Assembly: GCA_017400025.1 (NCBI GenBank)
Contig: JAFQAF010000252.1
Coordinates: forward strand, 1 to 6,114
Direction of reading: 5' to 3'
DNA length: 6,114 nucleotides
Source: Oscillospiraceae bacterium
Lineage (GTDB): Bacteria; Bacillota_A; Clostridia; Oscillospirales; Ruminococcaceae
Position 1 is the stretch's first letter, and each line of letters starts with the position of its first letter. Shown one piece after another: positions 1 to 4,839 of this stretch. The notes under the pieces are model-generated. The model worked only from the letters and a program-made list of their open reading frames with translations. It had not been told where the DNA came from and ran no database searches. The position numbers and the translations under genes were made by a program.

Positions 1-198
1 CAGGTGCTTTTTTCAGCGGTGAACCTGACAAGACAGAATAAAATGGATGCCGAGGACATATTGAGAAGAAAAAGCAGAAATTTTGTAAAAATATTTAATA
101 TTTTTGAAGATTTGGCATTGCAAAAGGGTATAAGATTTGATACAATAGACAACGCGACATTTACAGATATATGGAAGCAGGCAGAAAAAGACCTGTAA
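1..198 (+). CDS. mazG: MazG, nucleoside triphosphate pyrophosphohydrolase (3' end only)
   Basis: This is the C-terminal end (about 65 residues) of a MazG/YabN-type protein; the rest lies before the window. The family hydrolyses (d)NTPs to NMPs and pyrophosphate in the cytoplasm, cleaning the nucleotide pool. The reading frame is open from base 1 to the TAA at 196-198. It matches the tail of the second MazG helical domain: VLFSAVNLTRQNKMDAEDIL, then a basic helix (LRRKSRNF) and the terminal DIWKQAEKDL, equivalent to the usual DLLFxxVNLAR...D.EeALR...F and final LWxxAK. The metal-binding EExxE/D motifs are outside the window. The position immediately before HU, rqcP and yabP matches the yabN-yabO-yabP neighbourhood of Firmicutes, which supports the call. 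The GTG at 4 is an internal valine codon, not a start. Confidence 0.85.
   Translation, partial: QVLFSAVNLTRQNKMDAEDILRRKSRNFVKIFNIFEDLALQKGIRFDTIDNATFTDIWKQAEKDL
118..146 (+). promoter_or_regulatory. Possible sigma-A promoter for HU, inside the mazG 3' end
   Basis: TTGCAA (118-123) and TACAAT (141-146) are separated by 17 nt and lie about 90 nt upstream of the HU start. The -35 matches the consensus at 4 of 6 positions and the -10 at 5 of 6. HU is usually highly expressed and would benefit from its own promoter. The match could arise by chance in this AT-rich stretch, so the call is weak. Confidence 0.3.
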
Positions 199-234
199 TT
201 CCAGATAAAAAATATATTATCGGAGGAATTTAAA

Positions 235-510
235 ATGACAAAAGCAGAACTGATTGCTGCAGTAAGCGAAAAAACACAGCTGACAAAGAAAGATTCTGAA
301 AAAGCAGTTTCCGCTGTTCTGGAAACAATCACAGAAACACTGGCAAACGGCGAAAAAGTAAGCCTGGTAGGTTTCGGCACATTTGAAGTAAAGACAAGAG
401 CAGAAAGAATGGGCCACAACCCACAGACTGGCGAACCAATGCCAATCGCTGCAAGCAACGCTCCTGTATTCAAAGCAGGCACAGCACTGAAAACAGCTGT
501 TAACAAATAA
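235..510 (+). CDS. hup: HU family DNA-binding protein
   Basis: A 91-residue nucleoid-associated protein that bends and compacts DNA non-specifically as a dimer. The length is standard for HU. The N-terminal helical dimerisation part (residues 1-40, [10 protein letters not shown]...) is followed by the GFGTFEV signature (46-52) and the flexible beta arm (about 53-75). The arm contains NPQTGE with P63, the proline that intercalates between base pairs. The C-terminal [13 protein letters not shown] helix is typical. The ATG is fixed by GGAGGA (222-227) with a 7-nt spacer. The residue before NPQTGE is His (H61), where Arg is the common residue. Codon choice is narrow (many GCA, ACA, CTG, AAA), consistent with high expression. 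The gene sits between mazG and rqcP, as in many Clostridia, and is followed at once by a hairpin terminator. It is HU rather than IHF because the organism type and the generic arm sequence fit HU. Confidence 0.96.
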   Translation: MTKAELIAAVSEKTQLTKKDSEKAVSAVLETITETLANGEKVSLVGFGTFEVKTRAERMGHNPQTGEPMPIAASNAPVFKAGTALKTAVNK

Positions 511-520
511 TAGTCTATTC

Positions 521-549
521 TGCCGGTGCTGTATGTACCGGCATTTTTT
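521..549 (+). terminator. Intrinsic terminator after HU
   Basis: TGCCGGT (521-527) pairs perfectly with ACCGGCA (537-543). G-U and C-G pairs extend it inward (528/536, 529/535) to a 5-nt loop, and six T residues follow (544-549). It fills the HU-rqcP gap and ends 14 nt before the rqcP start. It would separate abundant HU mRNA from the downstream genes, which would then rely on readthrough or another promoter. Confidence 0.85.
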
Positions 550-563
550 ATCAGGATGTAATT

Positions 564-809
564 ATGAGAATTGACAAATTTTTAAAGGTTTCACGCCTTA
601 TCAAAAGACGTACAGTGGCAAACGAAGTTGCTGATGCCGGCCGTATAATTGTAAACGGCAGGGAGGTAAAGGCTTCCTATCAGGTGAAAATCGGTGATGA
701 AGTGCAGATAATGTTCGGCACAAAGCCGGTAAAAGTAAAGGTGCTGTCTGTGGAAAACACAGTAAGCAAAGACGGCGCACGTGAAATGTACACTGTAATA
801 GAAGAATAA
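564..809 (+). CDS. rqcP: S4-domain RNA-binding protein RqcP (YabO)
   Basis: An 81-residue single S4-domain protein. In Bacillus the homologue (YabO/RqcP) binds the obstructed 50S subunit and works with RqcH to add poly-alanine tails to stalled nascent chains, a form of ribosome-associated quality control. Almost the whole protein is the S4 fold: MRIDKFLKVSRLIKRRTVAN at the N-terminus is nearly identical to the Bacillus protein as I remember it, followed by EVADAGRIIVNGREVKAS and the VKIGDEV turn (residues 41-47). The C-terminus ends in MYTVIEE, also close to the Bacillus tail. Basic residues R2, R11, R15 and R16 on the first helices are the expected RNA contacts. The start is supported by AGGA (553-556) with a 7-nt spacer. 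The short length and the yabN-yabO-yabP context separate it from Hsp15 and other S4 proteins. Confidence 0.93.
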   Translation: MRIDKFLKVSRLIKRRTVANEVADAGRIIVNGREVKASYQVKIGDEVQIMFGTKPVKVKVLSVENTVSKDGAREMYTVIEE

Positions 810-810
810 T

Positions 811-839
811 TCATATTTAAACTGTATCGGGCATATAAA
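811..839 (+). promoter_or_regulatory. Predicted sigma-E (early mother-cell) promoter for yabPQ
   Basis: TCATATT (811-817) and CATATAAA (832-839) match the Bacillus sigma-E consensus (KMATATT, 14-nt spacer, CATACAMT). The spacer is exactly 14 nt, which also equals the ATA-N16-CATA form of the consensus. The element lies 20 nt before the yabP start, so the transcript would begin around 845, close to the ribosome binding site. In Bacillus subtilis yabP and yabQ belong to the sigma-E regulon. This is a prediction by eye with no start-site data. Confidence 0.65.
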
Positions 840-859
840 TTCCACAAAGGGGGAGTTTT

Positions 860-1132
860 ATGTCCGATAAAATTTTGCTGCCGCACACAGTGACTATAGA
901 CAACCGCCGCTGTATGTCTGTTACCGGTGTACAGCAGGTGGTGGCATATGATGAATTTCATATCATACTGAAAACAGACTACGGCTCACTTGTGATACAG
1001 GGCAGGGAACTTGTGGCAGGGGAAATCAGTTCTTCATCCAATACACTGAAGCTGACGGGAAATATAGAAACACTGCAGTACAAAGCTGCAAAAGACAAAA
1101 GCGAAAGCTTTCTGGCAAGACTGCTGAAATGA
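860..1132 (+). CDS. yabP: Sporulation protein YabP
   Basis: A 90-residue protein of the YabP/YqfC family, made in the mother cell early in sporulation and required for normal spore formation in Bacillus; its biochemical role is not defined. The family pattern is visible: HTVTIDNRRCMSVTGVQQV (residues 9-27), then an acidic DEFHIILKTDYGSLVIQG block (31-48), GRELVAGEISSSSNTLKLTG (48-67), and an ending rich in K with FLARLLK. This compact beta-strand pattern is followed by a short basic tail. The ATG at 860 is supported by the A3G5AG purine run at 846-855. The stop overlaps the yabQ start by 4 nt (ATGA), so the two are translationally coupled. The length is slightly below the roughly 100 residues of the Bacillus protein. 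Position between rqcP and yabQ separates it from its paralogue YqfC, which sits next to yqfD. Confidence 0.9.
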   Translation: MSDKILLPHTVTIDNRRCMSVTGVQQVVAYDEFHIILKTDYGSLVIQGRELVAGEISSSSNTLKLTGNIETLQYKAAKDKSESFLARLLK

Positions 1133-1587
1133 TATTTGAACCGCAGAAATACTCCTTCATTTTTCAGGATGCCGTTTATTCCCTGGCGGTGGGATTCCTG
1201 GCAGGGCTTATCAACCGGCTTCTGTCGGCTTTTACCGGGAAAGGCAAAATCAGGCTGTTTTTCAAGGATGTGTTTATGTGCATCGTTTTTGCGGTGCTTA
1301 TTTTCAGCTACAGTGTATCCTTTGCAAACTACAGGGTGCTGCGCTGGTACAATGTAGCTGTGGCACTGGCAGGCTTTGTGCTGTTTCTGCCTGCAATAGA
1401 TTCTGCCGCCCGGGCAGTGACGGGTATAGCGGCGGTAACTGTAAAATATCTTGCAGGGAAAGCGGCTGCGGGAGTTGCGGCGGCATTCAGAAGGAAATGT
1501 GAAAAAATCGTAGAAAAAAGGCAAAAATTTCCACAAAAAACTGACCGGGAACTATTGAAACAGCAGGATATAATATTGTATAATTAA
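1129..1587 (+). CDS. yabQ: Spore cortex biosynthesis protein YabQ
   Basis: A 152-residue membrane protein of the YabQ family. In Bacillus it lies in the outer forespore membrane and is needed for cortex formation. Hydrophobic segments appear at about residues 13-35, 47-66 and 74-90, with a further alanine-rich stretch at about 94-115 that may be a fourth span or an amphipathic helix. The loop NYRVLRWYN (67-75), between the second and third segments, corresponds to the conserved R-[WY]-Y region of the family. The C-terminus is strongly basic and probably cytoplasmic (RRKCEKIVEKRQ). The gene overlaps yabP by 4 nt (ATGA), so it is very likely co-expressed with it from the predicted sigma-E promoter. 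The last 33 nt also contain a sigma-A promoter for divIC. No truncation or frameshift is seen. Confidence 0.87.
   Translation: MIFEPQKYSFIFQDAVYSLAVGFLAGLINRLLSAFTGKGKIRLFFKDVFMCIVFAVLIFSYSVSFANYRVLRWYNVAVALAGFVLFLPAIDSAARAVTGIAAVTVKYLAGKAAAGVAAAFRRKCEKIVEKRQKFPQKTDRELLKQQDIILYN
1555..1584 (+). promoter_or_regulatory. Predicted sigma-A promoter for divIC, inside the end of yabQ
   Basis: TTGAAA (1555-1560) and TATAAT (1579-1584) are separated by 18 nt and end just before the yabQ stop codon. Transcription would start near 1591, about 26 nt before the divIC ATG. The -10 is a perfect match. It gives divIC a route of expression in growing cells that does not depend on the sporulation-specific yabPQ promoter. 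Confidence 0.6.
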
Positions 1588-1616
1588 ATATACTAAAAGA
1601 ATGCGGGGTGATAGGG

Positions 1617-1901
1617 ATGAACAGCTTGTTTAAAAAAATCAGACTGCGTTCCCTTATATTTGTCCTTGCAATTCTTTATCTTTCAATCAGCCTTATTTCA
1701 GCACAGTTTGAACTGATGACCAAAAAGCAGGAGTATGAAAACACTGTAAATCAGCGTGAAAGACTGGAAATGGAAGTGGCCGAAACAAAGGCACTTCTGG
1801 AAGAAGGCGAGGATGCCGTTTACATCGAACGTATCGCCCGTGAAAGACTGGGCTATGCAAACCCCGGTGAAACAGTATATGTGGACGTACAGAGCGAATA
1901 G
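1617..1901 (+). CDS. divIC: Septum formation initiator protein DivIC (FtsB/DivIC family)
   Basis: A 94-residue bitopic membrane protein that joins the FtsL-DivIB-DivIC complex and helps activate septal peptidoglycan synthesis. A short basic cytoplasmic tail (KKIRLR, 6-11) precedes one transmembrane helix (about 12-29). An extracytoplasmic coiled-coil helix rich in E/K/Q follows (about 31-65), then the family's terminal motif DAVYIERIARERLGYANPGE (66-85). The start was placed at the ATG at 1617 because GGGGTGAT (1605-1612) matches the anti-Shine-Dalgarno sequence ahead of it. The in-frame GTG at 1608 lies inside that site and would add three residues. The gene follows yabQ, as in Bacillus. It has its own predicted vegetative promoter and is closed by a strong terminator. 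The FtsB/DivIC/FtsL families resemble each other, but this context fixes it as DivIC. Confidence 0.92.
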   Translation: MNSLFKKIRLRSLIFVLAILYLSISLISAQFELMTKKQEYENTVNQRERLEMEVAETKALLEEGEDAVYIERIARERLGYANPGETVYVDVQSE

Positions 1902-1906
1902 AATAT

Positions 1907-1935
1907 GCAGAGAGGTAAAAACTCTCTGCTTTTTT
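1907..1935 (+). terminator. Intrinsic terminator after divIC
   Basis: GCAGAGAG (1907-1914) pairs perfectly with CTCTCTGC (1922-1929) around a 7-nt loop and is followed by six T residues (1930-1935). It starts six bases after the divIC stop codon and closes the mazG-divIC block. Confidence 0.93.
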
Positions 1936-1954
1936 ATTTTTCACAAATATTCTG

Positions 1955-1983
1955 TTGAAAAATGTTGGTACAGGCTTTAAAAT
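1955..1983 (+). promoter_or_regulatory. Predicted sigma-A promoter for sppA
   Basis: TTGAAA (1955-1960) and TAAAAT (1978-1983) are separated by the optimal 17 nt. The element lies just after the divIC terminator and about 35 nt before the sppA start, so transcription would begin near 1990. Confidence 0.65.
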
Positions 1984-2018
1984 ATATACAAATATCAATC
2001 ACCTGAACGGAGAAGGAA

Positions 2019-2984
2019 ATGAAAAAACAGAGAGATATGAAAAAATACCTGCTGATAGCAGTTGGTGCGGCAACTCTTGTATTTATGTTTGCACTGGCCA
2101 GCGGCATAGGTGCTGCCATAAAAGGCAACGTGCCTGCAGAAGAGATGGACTATGTGCCGGAAAAAAGCTTTGCCGTAATCAACATTGCAGGCACTATCCA
2201 GGAGGCCCCGGTTTCACCTCTGGATAACTACAGCTATAATCATTCAAATCTTACAGAATATGTGGATATGCTGATGGAAGACGAAACAAACCACGGCATT
2301 CTCCTGCGCGTAAACAGCGGCGGCGGTACAGTGTTCCATTCTGATGAAATGTACCTCAAGCTTATGGAGTACAAGGAAAAGACAGGCCGCCCTATCCATG
2401 CCTATTTTGAGCAGACAGCCGCATCGGGCGCATACTATATTTCCTGTGCCGCTGACCATATTTCGGCCAACAGAAACTGCTGGACAGGTTCCATAGGTGT
2501 TATACTGTCCTATACCAGTATGGCCGGCCTTTATGACAAGCTGGGCCTTGAGGAGATTATAATCTCCACCGGCGACAACAAGGGTATGGGTTCCTCCGGC
2601 ACAGAGCTTACAGATGAACAGCGCGCTATTTACCAGTCACTGGTAGACGAAAGCTATGAAGTCTTTACAGATATCGTGGCAAAAGCAAGAAATATGGACA
2701 TTGAGACTGTGAAAAAGCTGGCGGACGGCCGTGTATACACTGCAAAACAGGCGCTGGAAAACGGCCTTATTGACGGTGTGGGCACATGGGAAAATGCAGT
2801 GGCCCAAATGCAGGAACTGACCGGTGCTCAGCCTTATGAAAAGATTTTCGATGTACAGGCCACACTTCTGGATTACATTCTGTACGGCATGGCTGACGTT
2901 ATGCCAAAAAGTGATGTGCAGGCACTGAATGATATGGCATCTTCACAGCTGGCAGGTGTACCTCTTTATCTTTACAGGCAGTAA
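2019..2984 (+). CDS. sppA: Signal peptide peptidase SppA (S49 family membrane serine protease)
   Basis: A 321-residue protease of the short, single-domain SppA type found in Bacillus. It degrades leftover signal peptides and other membrane-associated peptides, with its catalytic domain on the outer face of the membrane. An N-terminal signal anchor (about 9-33) is preceded by basic residues. The S49 fold follows: FAVINIAGTI (51-60), GILLRVNSGGGTV (93-105), the nucleophile region TAASGAYYISCAAD (133-146) with S136, TGSIGVI (156-162), and DNKGMGS (186-192) with K188. S136 and K188 are 52 residues apart, the same as Ser147/Lys199 in the Bacillus enzyme, so the Ser/Lys dyad is intact. The C-terminal DGRVYTAKQALENGLIDGVG block is typical. 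The family's NSPGG motif reads NSGGG here. The ATG at 2019 follows GGAG (2009-2012) with a 6-nt spacer; the ATG at 2037 has a weaker site. The gene appears monocistronic, between its own promoter and terminator. Confidence 0.93.
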   Translation: MKKQRDMKKYLLIAVGAATLVFMFALASGIGAAIKGNVPAEEMDYVPEKSFAVINIAGTIQEAPVSPLDNYSYNHSNLTEYVDMLMEDETNHGILLRVNSGGGTVFHSDEMYLKLMEYKEKTGRPIHAYFEQTAASGAYYISCAADHISANRNCWTGSIGVILSYTSMAGLYDKLGLEEIIISTGDNKGMGSSGTELTDEQRAIYQSLVDESYEVFTDIVAKARNMDIETVKKLADGRVYTAKQALENGLIDGVGTWENAVAQMQELTGAQPYEKIFDVQATLLDYILYGMADVMPKSDVQALNDMASSQLAGVPLYLYRQ

Positions 2985-3019
2985 CTGTCTATATTGCATA
3001 TAAAAACAGATAAAAATTC

Positions 3020-3054
3020 GGCAGGGAAAGCAGTGGGCTTTCCTTGCCTTTTTT
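3020..3054 (+). terminator. Intrinsic terminator after sppA
   Basis: GGCAGGGAAAGC (3020-3031) pairs with GCTTTCCTTGCC (3037-3048) over 12 bp with one G-U pair and a 5-nt loop, followed by six T residues (3049-3054). It separates sppA from the nucleoside hydrolase pair. Confidence 0.94.
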
Positions 3055-3119
3055 ACTGTTTAAATGTTATTATTGTAGTATCTATATGCGTTAAAAACAT
3101 AAATAAAAAGGAGGACACA

Positions 3120-3848
3120 ATGAAGAAAATAATTGTGGATATAGCTTCTGCCGGTCAGGAAGCGCTTGCAGCAGCACTGGCCAATCCGGAGCTGGAAATT
3201 CTCGGCGTTACAGTTTCTCCGGACGTGGAAAACTATGACGACCTGTGCAACCTTACCCTCAACACAGTAAAAGCGGTAAAGGATGTGCCTGTATTCAAAG
3301 GTGCACAGCGCCCGCTGCTTTACAAAGATTATGTTGTGGGTAAAAAATGCCCTGAAACAGCAACAGAATACACATTTGCAGACAAAAACGCTGTAAACTT
3401 TATGATAGATACAGCAAATGAATGTGACGGACTGGAAATAGTATGTCTTGGCACTCTGTCAAACCTTGCCCTTGCTATTCTTATGAACGAAGAAGCAATG
3501 AAAAAGGTGAAAAGAGTGTATGTGGCAGGCGGCGCACTGCTGGGCTACCAGACAACAACACCTGCTGCACACCACGCAATACTGGCAGACCCTGAAGCAG
3601 CAGACACTGTATTTGAACTGGGTATTCCTATCACAATGATACCTGCCCACATCACAGACAACCTGCAGCAGGCAGCCTTTGATGTGCTGCTGGGTGCAGA
3701 ATGCGAAACATGGGATGCATACCTGGATATTGATACAGGCATAGGCTTTACACGCGGCCAGACAGTTGTGGACCTTGTAGGCCACAACCCTATCAACGGT
3801 GCAGTTGTTTCCGGCGTGAAACAGACTGTTGTTACAGCTATAAAATAA
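3120..3848 (+). CDS. Degenerate nucleoside hydrolase family protein (probable pseudoenzyme)
   Basis: A 242-residue member of the inosine-uridine nucleoside hydrolase (IunH) fold, shorter than the usual 300-320. Family features remain: KKIIVDI (2-8), LGVTVS (28-33), LEIVCLGTLSNLALAI (105-120), YVAGGALLG (134-142), LADPEAADTVFELGIPITMI (155-174) and FTRGQTVVDL (210-219). The DxDxxxDD metal/catalytic motif reads DIASAGQE (7-14): only the first Asp remains, with Ala for the catalytic Asp and Gln-Glu for the Asp pair. The HGxDG loop is absent. The ribose-binding AExN reads AAHHA (149-153). The HDPxAxA region, with about 65-75 residues around it, is missing. Family knowledge therefore predicts little or no hydrolase activity; a regulatory or structural role with the next gene is inference. 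The start at 3120 follows AAGGAGG (3108-3114), and the frame has no stop or frameshift. The open frame runs back to 2994, but through the sppA terminator, so that start is rejected. Confidence 0.85.
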   Translation: MKKIIVDIASAGQEALAAALANPELEILGVTVSPDVENYDDLCNLTLNTVKAVKDVPVFKGAQRPLLYKDYVVGKKCPETATEYTFADKNAVNFMIDTANECDGLEIVCLGTLSNLALAILMNEEAMKKVKRVYVAGGALLGYQTTTPAAHHAILADPEAADTVFELGIPITMIPAHITDNLQQAAFDVLLGAECETWDAYLDIDTGIGFTRGQTVVDLVGHNPINGAVVSGVKQTVVTAIK

Positions 3849-3862
3849 GGGGGAGGAACAGT

Positions 3863-4792
3863 ATGAGAAGAATTATTATTGATACAGACGCCGCCAGTGA
3901 CGACCTTGTTGCGTGTATACTGGCTCTCAGAGACCCGGGCTGTGTTGTAGAGGCTATCACAATCTGCGCCGGCGTTCTTGACCACGCTACAGCAAACGTA
4001 AACGGACGTGTTGCAGTGGAAATTGCAAACAGGGAACAGCCGCCTGTTTACACAGGCATGACAAAGCCGCTGTGGCGCGCACCTATGACAGGTGAAAATG
4101 CTCACGGCAAGGACGGCCTTTCCGATGTTGGCCTTTCCAAGACCACACTGCCTTTCACACCTGGCCATGCGGTTGACAAAATCATTGAAATGGCACTGAA
4201 ATATGATGACCTTGAAATCATCACACTTGGACCTATGACAAACATAGCCATGGCAGTTATGCTGAATCTTGAAGCCATGAAACGTGTAAAACGTATATGG
4301 ACAATGGGCGGCCAGTACAGAATGCCAAACCCTGTTACAGCCAATGCAGAGTACAACATCTGGGTTGACGCTGAAAGCTGTGATATTGTTCTGCAGTCCG
4401 GTATTCCGGTGACATTTGTTCCTCTTGATGCCTGCTACGGTGTAGCGGAAGTTACAAAGGAAGACAGGGAAAAACTGCTGAGCTACGGCACACAGTTCGG
4501 TGATTTTATAGTAAATGCAAACCAGAAACTGCTGCAGTTCAACCTTGATTTCTACAACAAAGATATTATCAGCCAGCCTGACCCTACAGCTGTTGCAGCT
4601 GCACTGTGTGAAGGCGTGGTTCTGGAACAGCGCACCTGCACAGCACGCTGCGAATCCAAGACAGAAATCGGCTATGGCCAGATAGTTTATGACTTTGACA
4701 GCAAGGAAGAACACAATGTAACAGTTGTTACAAAATTTGATGGGGAAAAATTCAAGGAATATCTCCACAGCACTGCTGCACAGAAAGCATAA
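3863..4792 (+). CDS. Nucleoside hydrolase (IunH family)
   Basis: A 309-residue, full-length inosine-uridine preferring nucleoside hydrolase homologue. The family splits the N-glycosidic bond of ribonucleosides to free base and ribose in the cytoplasm, for nucleoside salvage. The N-terminal IIIDTDAASDDLVA (4-17) carries the full DxDxxxDD metal-binding and catalytic motif (D7, D9, D13, D14). HGKDGLSD (81-88) is the substrate loop. TLGPMTNIAMAV (121-132) supplies the metal-ligand Thr-Asn region. NAEYNIWVD (161-169) holds ribose-contacting E163 and N165, and QPDPTAVA (238-245) keeps the metal-ligand Asp (D240). The usual leaving-group His before that Asp is Pro (P239), and the GN after strand 2 reads GV (37-38), so base preference may differ or the substrate may be unusual. 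It lies 14 nt after the degenerate paralogue, with ribosome binding site GGAGG (3852-3856), so the two form an operon. Substrate cannot be assigned. Confidence 0.9.
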   Translation: MRRIIIDTDAASDDLVACILALRDPGCVVEAITICAGVLDHATANVNGRVAVEIANREQPPVYTGMTKPLWRAPMTGENAHGKDGLSDVGLSKTTLPFTPGHAVDKIIEMALKYDDLEIITLGPMTNIAMAVMLNLEAMKRVKRIWTMGGQYRMPNPVTANAEYNIWVDAESCDIVLQSGIPVTFVPLDACYGVAEVTKEDREKLLSYGTQFGDFIVNANQKLLQFNLDFYNKDIISQPDPTAVAAALCEGVVLEQRTCTARCESKTEIGYGQIVYDFDSKEEHNVTVVTKFDGEKFKEYLHSTAAQKA

Positions 4793-4801
4793 TGACAAAA
4801 C

Positions 4802-4828
4802 AAAAGGCTCCCGGAAAGGGAGCCTTTT
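4802..4828. terminator. Bidirectional intrinsic terminator between convergent genes
   Basis: AAAAGGCTCCC (4802-4812) pairs perfectly with GGGAGCCTTTT (4818-4828) around a GGAAA loop. On the + strand it ends in TTTT; on the - strand it is followed by TTTTGTTTTG. It lies 9 bases after the second nucleoside hydrolase and 11 bases past the end of the minus-strand reductase gene, so it can end transcription from both sides. Confidence 0.93.
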
Positions 4829-4839
4829 CTGATGCTGTT

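Noticed and set aside
979..1536. A 185-codon minus-strand frame opposite yabP and yabQ
   Set aside because: No domain is recognisable, there is no ribosome binding site, and yabP/yabQ on the other strand are well supported.
1608..1616. GTG start for divIC, three codons upstream
   Set aside because: It lies inside the GGGGTGAT ribosome binding site, which is properly spaced for the ATG at 1617.
1601..1633. A 10-codon open frame (ATG at 1601) overlapping the divIC start, as a possible regulatory leader peptide
   Set aside because: There is no ribosome binding site before it and the sequence has no attenuator-like features. It is probably chance.
1955..2227. A 90-codon plus-strand frame overlapping the sppA promoter and start
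   Set aside because: It contains the -35 and -10 boxes, has a composition unlike a protein, and overlaps the well-supported sppA frame.
2994..3119. An upstream extension of the first nucleoside hydrolase (TTG at 2994)
   Set aside because: The extension reads through the sppA terminator hairpin and T tract. The ATG at 3120 has an AAGGAGG site and matches the family N-terminus.
3055..3119. A promoter for the nucleoside hydrolase pair (best candidate TTTAAA at 3059, TATATG at 3083, 18-nt spacer)
   Set aside because: A promoter must be near, since a terminator precedes, but both boxes match poorly and several AT-rich alternatives are equally likely. No sigma-E, sigma-G or sigma-K pattern or riboswitch fits either.
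3545..4798. A 417-codon open frame on the minus strand, opposite both nucleoside hydrolase genes
   Set aside because: The encoded protein is rich in Cys and low in normal domain patterns, and the frame crosses the gap between two clear genes. It is a by-product of GCA/ACA/CTG-rich codon use on the plus strand.
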